From Pseudomonadota bacterium (lineage in GTDB: Bacteria > Pseudomonadota > Alphaproteobacteria > Acetobacterales > Acetobacteraceae), in contig JAKAZJ010000019.1 in assembly GCA_021826565.1 (NCBI GenBank), forward strand, positions 1 to 11,039: 11,039 bases of DNA, read 5' to 3'. Shown piece after piece: positions 6,098 to 11,039 of the stretch (the stretch's first letter is position 1; every line of letters starts with the position of its first letter). The position numbers and the translations under genes are program-made. The notes below the pieces were generated by a model. That model ran no database searches. It had not been told where the DNA came from and worked only from the letters and a program-made list of their open reading frames with translations.

Positions 6098-7303
6098 TTA
6101 CGCCGCCGCGCGCACCGCATCCGGCCGCAGCAGCGCGACCAGCGCGTCCACCAGCCGCTCCATCATCGCGTCCGTATGCAGGGGTGTCGGCGTGAACCGC
6201 AGCCGTTCCTCGCCGCGGGGCACCGTGGGGTAGTTGATCGGCGTGGCGTACATCCCGTACTCCGCCAGCAGCCGGCGGCTGATTTCCTTGCACCGCGCCG
6301 CCTCCCCCACATGCAGCGGCACGATATGGCTGGCCGACGGGATGCGCGGCAGGCCGGCGGCGTCGAAACGCGATTTCAGCGCCTCCGCCCGCTCGAACAG
6401 CCGGGCGCGTCGGGCCATGTCGCCGCGCACATGGCGCACCGCGGCCAGCGCGGCGGCGGCCAGCATCGGCGGCAACGAGGTCGTGAAGATGAACCCCGCA
6501 GCCGAAGAGCGGATATAGTCGATCACCGTCTCATCCGCGGCGATATAGCCGCCGTGACAGCCGAAGCCCTTGGCCAGCGTGCCCTCGATCAGATCCACGC
6601 GGCGGGCCACGCCGTCCCGTTCCGACACGCCCCCGCCCTGCGGTCCGTACAGGCCGACGGCATGGACCTCGTCCAGATAGGTCAGCGCGCCGTACCGTTG
6701 GGCCAGATCGCAGATCGCGCCGATCGGGGAGATATCGGCATCCATGGAATAGACGGATTCGAACGCAATCAGCTTCGGCGCGGCGGGCGGCGCGGCGGCC
6801 AGCAGCGCCTCCAGATGCGCCACGTCGTTGTGGCGGAAAATCTGCACCTCGGCCTTCGATCCCTTGATGCCGGCGATCATCGATGCATGGTTCTTCGCGT
6901 CCGAGAATGCGATGAACCCGGGCAGCGCATTCAGGATCGTGGACAAGCCTGCCTGGTTGGACACGAAGCCGGAGGTGAACAGCAGCGCCCGTTCCTTGCC
7001 GTGTAGATCGGCGAGCTCGGCCTCCAGCGCGTCATGCGCTGGGCTGGTGCCGCCGATATTGCGCGTGCCCCCGGCGCCGGCGCCCATCGCCCGCGCGGCG
7101 GTGCAGGCGGCTTCGACCACCACCGGATGCCCGCCCATCGCCAGGTAGTCGTTGGAGGACCAGACCAGGACCTCGGAGCCGTCGGCGCGGCGATAGACCG
7201 GGAAGCCATCGGCCTGCTTGTAAAGCGGGGTGAACTCGCGGTACCGCCCCTGGGCGCGGATTTCGGCTAGGGCCTGGCGGCAATGGGCGTGGAACTTGTG
7301 CAT
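6098..7303 (-). CDS. hemA: 5-aminolevulinate synthase
   Basis: A 401-residue pyridoxal-phosphate enzyme that condenses glycine and succinyl-CoA to 5-aminolevulinate, the first step of tetrapyrrole synthesis by the C4 route used in alphaproteobacteria. It is cytoplasmic. Diagnostic parts are [13 protein letters not shown] (48-60), [16 protein letters not shown] (79-94), the serine/glycine loop [14 protein letters not shown] (110-123), [14 protein letters not shown] (133-146), [10 protein letters not shown] (211-220, Asp211 and His214 contacting the cofactor) and [15 protein letters not shown] (241-255), with Lys245 as the Schiff-base lysine. The C-terminal [19 protein letters not shown] (356-374) is typical of ALAS rather than KBL or AONS relatives. 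Length is normal. The ATG at 7301-7303 has only a weak GGA upstream. It lies 108 bases downstream of the dehydrogenase gene; a short hairpin between them leaves separate transcription open. Confidence 0.95.
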   Translation of the reverse strand: MHKFHAHCRQALAEIRAQGRYREFTPLYKQADGFPVYRRADGSEVLVWSSNDYLAMGGHPVVVEAACTAARAMGAGAGGTRNIGGTSPAHDALEAELADLHGKERALLFTSGFVSNQAGLSTILNALPGFIAFSDAKNHASMIAGIKGSKAEVQIFRHNDVAHLEALLAAAPPAAPKLIAFESVYSMDADISPIGAICDLAQRYGALTYLDEVHAVGLYGPQGGGVSERDGVARRVDLIEGTLAKGFGCHGGYIAADETVIDYIRSSAAGFIFTTSLPPMLAAAALAAVRHVRGDMARRARLFERAEALKSRFDAAGLPRIPSASHIVPLHVGEAARCKEISRRLLAEYGMYATPINYPTVPRGEERLRFTPTPLHTDAMMERLVDALVALLRPDAVRAAA

Positions 7304-7377
7304 GTTGGGTCCGGGGCGGGGCGATGCGCGATGGTTGCGTGATTTACGCCCCCCCGCCGCCGGCCGGCAATGCGCAG

Positions 7378-7398
7378 AAACCCGTATGGACGGGATTT
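7378..7398 (-). terminator. Short hairpin between the dehydrogenase gene and hemA
   Basis: CCCGT (7381-7385) and ACGGG (7390-7394) pair around a 4-base loop. They are flanked by AAA and, after one extra base, TTT, so the structure is nearly symmetrical. It sits 14 bases after the dehydrogenase stop codon on the minus strand. It may be a weak terminator or attenuator, but the T-run is only three bases. The adjoining 7359-7368 is a GCCGGCCGGC palindrome, unremarkable in this composition. Confidence 0.35.
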
Positions 7399-7411
7399 CA
7401 GCCGGGGTGGA

Positions 7412-8473
7412 TCAATCCAGCAGCCACGCCGCCCCCGCCGCCTGCGCGATCTGGCGCACCTGGCCGAGCAGTCCGGCGCCCACCGGGATCCCCTCGGCCA
7501 TGCGCCGCGCCGCGTGGGCGCGCTGCGGGTCGCCCGCCACCAGCACCGGCTGCGCCGGGTCGGTCGGCGTCGTGGCGCGCAGGTCGGTGCAGAACCGCGC
7601 GACATCGGACTGGAACTCGGTCGGGTCGCGGAACAAGCCGGGATCGATCGCCAGGAAGAAATGGCCGATATCCATCCCCTGCGGCTTCTTGGTGTGCTGC
7701 GGGTCGGTGATCAGCGTCGCCCCCGACAGGCACGCGGCCAGGATGTTCACCATCACCGCCAGGCCGTACCCTTTGTAGCTGCTGCTCTCGGGCGCGCCGC
7801 CGAGCGAGGTCAGGCTGCCGCCCTTGGACACGATCAGCGGATCGTCGGAGGGCCGCCCGTCCGGCCCCAGCACCCAGCCGGGCGGTGCCGGCAGGCCCTC
7901 GTTCGCCTTGTTGCGGATCCGCCCCGCGGCGACGGTGGTGGTCGCCATGTCCAGCAGGAACGGCCGCCCGTCGGCCGAGGGGGCGGCGAAGGACCACGGG
8001 TCCGTTCCCAGCCGCGGCTGTCGCCCAAAAGTGGGCGCCACCTGGATGCCGGAGGCGGAGGTGCACGCCATGCCCAAGAACCCCGCATCCGCCGCCATCA
8101 GCGTGTAATATCCGCAGGCCGCGAAATGCGCCGAGTTCCGCACCACCACCGCCGCCATGCCGGACGCGCGCGCCTTCGCGATCGCGGTCTTCATCGCGAA
8201 ATGCGCCGGCACATGACCAAGACCGCCGCCGGCATCGATCAGGGCGGACACCGGCGACTGGCGCAGCAGCGTCGGCTCGGCATCGATCTTTACCCGCCCG
8301 TTGCGGCGCAGCCGGTCGTAGCCCGGCAACATCGACAGGCCGTGGCTATCGACGCCGTGCAGGTCGGCCCAGGACAGGATTTCGGCGGTGATCTCGGCGT
8401 TCGACTCGGGCATGCCCCAGCCGAGCAGGATGGATTTGATCTGCGCGCGATGGGCGGCATAGGGCGCCGGCAT
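7412..8473 (-). CDS. Ldh_2 family NAD(P)-dependent dehydrogenase (malate/L-lactate type)
   Basis: A 353-residue oxidoreductase of the Ldh_2 family (malate, L-lactate, L-sulfolactate, ureidoglycolate and delta-1-piperideine-2-carboxylate reductases). These enzymes reduce or oxidise 2-oxo/2-hydroxy acids with NAD(P) using a non-Rossmann fold. Seen in order: WADLHGVDSHGLSMLPGY (35-52) with His44, GGGLGHVPAHFAM (82-94), VVRNSAHFAACGYYT (110-124) with His116 as the probable catalytic histidine, LGTDPWSFAAP (155-165), LLDMATTTVAAGRI (173-186) and SSYKGYGLAVMV (231-242). The ATG at 8471-8473 is chosen because GGAGGA lies 6 bases upstream; an in-frame ATG 42 bases further up has no such site. It is divergent from the nitroreductase gene and upstream of hemA. 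The substrate cannot be told from sequence. An acid-sugar kinase lies elsewhere in the window, but the link is speculative. Confidence 0.9.
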   Translation of the reverse strand: MPAPYAAHRAQIKSILLGWGMPESNAEITAEILSWADLHGVDSHGLSMLPGYDRLRRNGRVKIDAEPTLLRQSPVSALIDAGGGLGHVPAHFAMKTAIAKARASGMAAVVVRNSAHFAACGYYTLMAADAGFLGMACTSASGIQVAPTFGRQPRLGTDPWSFAAPSADGRPFLLDMATTTVAAGRIRNKANEGLPAPPGWVLGPDGRPSDDPLIVSKGGSLTSLGGAPESSSYKGYGLAVMVNILAACLSGATLITDPQHTKKPQGMDIGHFFLAIDPGLFRDPTEFQSDVARFCTDLRATTPTDPAQPVLVAGDPQRAHAARRMAEGIPVGAGLLGQVRQIAQAAGAAWLLD

Positions 8474-8544
8474 GACGGATCCTCCTTCGATTGGCGGGCC
8501 GGTGCCGGGTGGCAAACTGGGACACGACCGATTGCTGCGTCAGT

Positions 8545-8572
8545 CTTGCGCATCGGAGATGCCTCGGGCAAG
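8545..8572. promoter_or_regulatory. Imperfect dyad in the divergent intergenic region (possible operator)
   Basis: GCATC (8550-8554) and GATGC (8558-8562) are perfect inverted copies separated by 3 bases. Outside them, CTTGC (8545-8549) pairs with GCAAG (8568-8572), offset by 5 bases. The element sits in the 124-base space between the divergent dehydrogenase and nitroreductase genes, where a shared regulator would bind. No clear promoter hexamers could be assigned on either strand. Confidence 0.35.
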
Positions 8573-8587
8573 GGTGGCGGGTGGAGC

Positions 8588-8594
8588 GGAGGGG
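8588..8594 (+). promoter_or_regulatory. Ribosome binding site of the nitroreductase gene
   Basis: GGAGGGG; counted from the core GGAGG, it stands 5 bases before the ATG at 8598. It selects this start over in-frame ATGs at 8472 and 8559, which would also push the gene into the divergent promoter region. Confidence 0.6.
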
Positions 8595-8597
8595 CGC

Positions 8598-9428
8598 ATG
8601 GCCGAGGCGGAGGCATTGCTGGCGGCACGGTTCGGCGCGGGAGCACCGGCCGTGACCGGCGCGGTGGCCGACGGCGTGGCGGCGCTGCTCGACCGGCGCG
8701 TGGCGCGGCGCTATCGCGACCAGCCGGTGCCGGAGCCGCTGCTGGATCTGCTGCTGGCCGCGGCGCAATCGGCCCCGGCCAAGTCCGACCTGCAACAATA
8801 TTCCGTGGTGGTGCTGCGCGATCCGGCGAAGCTCAAGCGGATCGCCGACTGGATCGGCACCATGGACTGGATCGCGTCCGCTCCGGTGTTGTTGATCTGG
8901 TGCGGGGATATGCGCCGTGGCCAGCGTCTGTGCGAGCGGCACGGAATGCCCCATGCCAACAACAACCTGGACACGTTCCTCAACACCGCGGTGGACGCCA
9001 CGTTGGCGATGGGCGGTTTCATCGCCGCGGCCGAGGCGGTGGGGCTGGGGACCTGCCCGATCAGCTATGTGCGGAACCATAACGAAAAAATCGCGCCGCT
9101 GCTGGGTCTGCCGCACGGCGTGTATCCGGTGGCCGGCCTGACCCTGGGCTGGCCCGCATTCCGCCGCCCGGTGTCGATGCGCCTGCCGCCGGCGGTGGTG
9201 GTGCATCGGGAACGCTACGACGACGCCGCCCTGTCCGAACAGATCGCCGCCTACGACGAGCGCCGCCAGGCGCGCGAGCCGCTGGCCGCCGCCGGCCTCA
9301 AGAACAACGACGTCTATCCGCCGCGCGACGGCGTGGGCTGGAGCGAGAACGTCGCCCGCCAGCTGTCCGTCCCGGAACGCTACGGTTTCAGCGCCTGGCT
9401 GCGCACGAGGGGATTCGATCTTGCCTGA
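8598..9428 (+). CDS. Nitroreductase family flavoprotein
   Basis: A 276-residue protein of the nitroreductase (FMN-dependent oxidoreductase) superfamily, closest in layout to NfsA-type enzymes with a long C-terminal extension. Residues 34-60 carry the N-terminal flavin-phosphate region (RRVARRYRDQPVPEPLL and AAAQSAPAKSDLQQ). AVDATLAMGGFIAAAEAVGLGTCPIS (131-156, split in two helices) is the typical dimer and flavin helix pair ending in the GLGT-C turn. LPHGVYPVAGLTLGWP (171-186) is the strand that closes the flavin site, followed by a roughly 90-residue arm ending in WSENVARQLSVPERYGFSAWL (248-268). Such enzymes reduce nitro compounds, quinones or flavins with NAD(P)H in the cytoplasm; the native substrate is unknown. 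It overlaps the NUDIX gene by 8 bases, so the two are almost certainly co-translated. Confidence 0.9.
   Translation: MAEAEALLAARFGAGAPAVTGAVADGVAALLDRRVARRYRDQPVPEPLLDLLLAAAQSAPAKSDLQQYSVVVLRDPAKLKRIADWIGTMDWIASAPVLLIWCGDMRRGQRLCERHGMPHANNNLDTFLNTAVDATLAMGGFIAAAEAVGLGTCPISYVRNHNEKIAPLLGLPHGVYPVAGLTLGWPAFRRPVSMRLPPAVVVHRERYDDAALSEQIAAYDERRQAREPLAAAGLKNNDVYPPRDGVGWSENVARQLSVPERYGFSAWLRTRGFDLA
9407..9412 (+). promoter_or_regulatory. Ribosome binding site for a TTG start
   Basis: GAGGGG, 8 bases before the TTG at 9421, inside the 3' end of the nitroreductase gene. There is no in-frame ATG near the NUDIX N-terminus, and the alternative GTG at 9451 has no such site, so this motif supports the TTG. 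Confidence 0.55.
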
Positions 9429-10029
9429 CGATGCCGTCCGCCGTCCCGCCGTGCGCGCCCGTCACGCCGCCAGCCTGGTCGTTCTTCGCGACGAGCGGGA
9501 ATTGCTGATGGGGCTGCGCGGTGCGCGCCACCGCTTCATGCCCAACAAGCTGGTGTTCCCGGGCGGCGCGGTGGATCGCGCGGACCTGACCGCACCCGTC
9601 GCCGGTCCGCTGCCCGCCGCCACGCGCGCGGCGCTGGAACGCGCGGCCAATCCGGCGTTGGCGCACGGGCTGGCGGTCGCCGCGGCGCGCGAACTGGAGG
9701 AGGAGACCGGGCTTACCCTGGGCAATCCCCCCGCGCTCGGTCGGGTGCATTATCTGTGCCGGATGGTCACGCCGCCGGAGAACCCGATCCGCTTCAACGC
9801 CCGTTTCCTGCTGGTCGATGCGAGCGAGGTGTCCGGCACCCTGGCCGGTTCGGGCGAGCTTGAGGAGTTGCGGTTTTTCGCCATCGACGAAGCGCTGGGC
9901 TACGACCTCGCCGAGCCGCAGCGGCGCGTGATCGAACGGCTCAAGGCGTGGCTGGCGATGACGCCGGCCGAGCGCGACGCCCAGCGCCACCTGCCGGTGT
10001 TCCGCCGCCGCCGCTGGGCGGACGAGTAA
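9421..10029 (+). CDS. NUDIX hydrolase with an expanded Nudix box (NUDT19-like)
   Basis: A 202-residue NUDIX-superfamily protein, expected to hydrolyse a nucleoside diphosphate linked to another group with Mg2+. The Nudix box is visible in two parts: FPGG at 46-49 and ARELEEETGL at 89-98, where Arg90, Glu91, Glu94 and Glu95 match the REUxEExGU core. Between them is an insertion of some 25-30 residues (52-86) absent from the classical 23-residue box but usual in the NUDT19/CoA-diphosphatase-like branch. FMPNKLVFPGG and the late LAEPQRRVIERL helix are also typical of that branch. The start is TTG at 9421, supported by GAGGGG 8 bases upstream. It overlaps the nitroreductase stop (TTGCCTGA). CoA or a nucleotide cofactor is a plausible substrate, from family knowledge only. 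Confidence 0.88.
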   Translation: MPDDAVRRPAVRARHAASLVVLRDERELLMGLRGARHRFMPNKLVFPGGAVDRADLTAPVAGPLPAATRAALERAANPALAHGLAVAAARELEEETGLTLGNPPALGRVHYLCRMVTPPENPIRFNARFLLVDASEVSGTLAGSGELEELRFFAIDEALGYDLAEPQRRVIERLKAWLAMTPAERDAQRHLPVFRRRRWADE

Positions 10030-10119
10030 CCGCCCCTTGAGCGGATCACGGTTTCGGCATACGCCCCCACCGCGGGGAGACCGACGCAAGTTTAAGCAAC
10101 CGAATACAGGAGACAAACC
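10030..10119 (+). promoter_or_regulatory. Leader and promoter region of the substrate-binding protein gene
   Basis: Ninety bases with no gene. A poor sigma70-like pair, TTGAGC (10037-10042) and TACGCC (10060-10065) with a 17-base spacer, is the best candidate promoter. AGGAG at 10108-10112 is a good ribosome binding site 7 bases before the ATG. CCCC and GGGG around 10064-10077 could form a small hairpin without a T-run. Confidence 0.3.
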
Positions 10120-11039
10120 ATGAACCGAATTCGCCATCAATCCGATCTGGCCCGGCGCCAGGCATTGCAACTCGGCCTTGGCGCCGCCGGCGGGCTGCTG
10201 GTGCCCGGCCTGTTCGCCGATCTCGCGCGCGCGGCCGAAGCCCCGCTTGGCACCTATCCCGCCGGGACGGACGGGGCGTCGGTGTTCGTGGGCGTCACCA
10301 GCCCGCTGACCGGCCCCTATTCGGCCGACGGCAAGGACCATGTGAAGGGCTACGAACTCGCCTTCGCCGAGATCAACGAAGGCGGCGCCAACGCCAAGGC
10401 CTGGGGTCTCAAGGGCAAGGGCGTGCTGGGCAAGCAGATCAAATACGGCGTGGCCGATTCCGAGCTGAAGCCCAATGTCGCGGTGCAGGCGCAGACGCAG
10501 TTCATCGAGCGCGACAAGGCGATCATGATCACCGGCTGCGTGTCCTCGGCCGAGGCGGTGGCGGTGGAGGAACTGGCGCAGCGCGAGCACGTGCTGAACA
10601 TGGTGGGCGCTTCGGGTGCGAACGCCACCACGGGGCATGATTGCCAGCGCTTCGGGTTCCGTTCCCAGCCTTCCGCCTACATGGCGTGCAAGGCGCTGGC
10701 GCCGATCGTCGCGCAGCATTACGGGCGCGGCAAGAAAGTGGCGTATCTGGTGCCGGACTATAATTACGGCCATTCCGTGTTCCGTTCCTTCGCAGAATTC
10801 ACCAAGCCGTACGGCTGGACCACGGCGGCGAAGGTGGTGATTCCGCTGGCCACGTCCGATTACAGCTCGGCGCTGCTGAATATCGCCAATTCCGGCGCCG
10901 ACATCTTCGTCAACATCGAGTTCGCAGCCCAGGCGGTGAACTCCACCAAGCAGGGCGCGCAGTTCGGCATCTTCAAGAAGATGCAGATGATCGTGCCGAA
11001 CATCTCCTCGTTCCAGGGGCAGGAGACCGGCGCGCAGCT
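10120..11039 (+). CDS. ABC transporter substrate-binding protein (Peripla_BP_6), cut by the right edge
   Basis: The first 306 residues of a periplasmic type-I solute-binding protein of the branched-chain amino acid/amide class (LivJ/LivK, UrtA relatives). It starts at the ATG 10120-10122 behind AGGAG. The N-terminus has twin arginines (ARRQALQLG, 11-19), a modest hydrophobic stretch (GLGAAGGLLVPGLF, 19-32) and an AxA-like cleavage site near residue 39-41, so it looks Tat-exported. The binding fold begins at VFVGVTSPLTGPYSADG (55-71), followed by the helix KGYELAFAEINEGG (76-89), the hinge motif IMITGCVSSAEAVAV (135-149) and VAYLVPDYNYGHSVF (207-221). Cys140 and Cys175 are the only obvious cysteine pair near the binding cleft, apart from Cys190. 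The permease and ATPase genes are presumably beyond the right edge. The ligand cannot be read from this portion; amino acids, amides, urea and aromatic acids are all known for the class. Confidence 0.92.
   Translation, partial: MNRIRHQSDLARRQALQLGLGAAGGLLVPGLFADLARAAEAPLGTYPAGTDGASVFVGVTSPLTGPYSADGKDHVKGYELAFAEINEGGANAKAWGLKGKGVLGKQIKYGVADSELKPNVAVQAQTQFIERDKAIMITGCVSSAEAVAVEELAQREHVLNMVGASGANATTGHDCQRFGFRSQPSAYMACKALAPIVAQHYGRGKKVAYLVPDYNYGHSVFRSFAEFTKPYGWTTAAKVVIPLATSDYSSALLNIANSGADIFVNIEFAAQAVNSTKQGAQFGIFKKMQMIVPNISSFQGQETGAQ

Noticed and set aside
5857..6120. Minus-strand open frame of 87 codons left of hemA
   Set aside because: No ribosome binding site, its start lies inside hemA in another frame, and it crosses the hemA terminator. 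Kept only as a possible remnant.
5483..7006. Long open frame on the plus strand (507 codons)
   Set aside because: It runs antisense through the CMD-family gene and most of hemA, both firmly identified, and has a shadow-like Arg/Gln/His-rich composition.
7359..7368. GCCGGCCGGC palindrome upstream of hemA as a regulator site
   Set aside because: Such palindromes are expected by chance in DNA of this base composition, and it matches no Fnr- or Irr-type site.
7370..9082. Long open frame on the plus strand (570 codons)
   Set aside because: It is opposite the Ldh_2 dehydrogenase and then out of frame with the nitroreductase. No motif is present and the composition is biased.
9388..10773. Long open frame on the minus strand (461 codons)
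   Set aside because: It is antisense to the NUDIX and substrate-binding protein genes, whose family motifs are unambiguous.

Overview
The window comes from a very GC-rich bacterial genome. It is most likely an alphaproteobacterium of the Rhodospirillales/Acetobacteraceae type. The main evidence is a clear 5-aminolevulinate synthase (HemA, the C4/Shemin route to heme, typical of alphaproteobacteria), the Ala/Arg/Pro-rich proteins, and the mix of a Peripla_BP_6 solute-binding protein, Ldh_2 dehydrogenase and carboxymuconolactone decarboxylase (CMD) proteins. This assignment is inference from gene content and composition.

Layout, left to right. (1) 1-228, minus: the N-terminal part of an unrecognised small protein running off the left edge, preceded by a 280-base gap with several hairpins. 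(2) 509-3776, minus: a two-gene unit in which a secreted multi-module trypsin-like protease is followed 16 bases later by a short OtnK/DUF1537-type acid-sugar kinase. (3) 3777-3972: a gap holding two hairpins, the second a strong intrinsic terminator that reads on the plus strand although both flanking genes are on the minus strand. (4) 3973-5788, minus: a CMD-family protein, a helical-repeat (TPR-like) protein and a three-histidine cupin, the first two overlapping by one base. (5) 5789-6097: a 309-base gap with no convincing gene, containing the hemA terminator. (6) 6098-8473, minus: an Ldh_2-family malate/lactate-type dehydrogenase followed by hemA. (7) 8474-8597: a divergent intergenic region with an imperfect dyad. 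(8) 8598-10029, plus: a nitroreductase translationally overlapping a NUDIX hydrolase that starts with TTG. (9) 10120-end, plus: an ABC-type substrate-binding protein cut by the right edge, with a twin-arginine-like signal peptide.

Most genes are ordinary metabolic genes. The most unusual object is the protease at 1587-3776. It has a signal peptide, then five tandem 80-90 residue modules, each with two cysteines exactly 22 residues apart. The modules appear to follow an A-B-A-B-B pattern, and a complete His-Asp-Ser protease domain follows. I do not recognise the module. The second most unusual object is the plus-strand terminator at 3878-3915, which has no plus-strand gene in front of it and may end a small RNA. 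I see no tRNA, rRNA, CRISPR array, insertion sequence or phage gene in the window.
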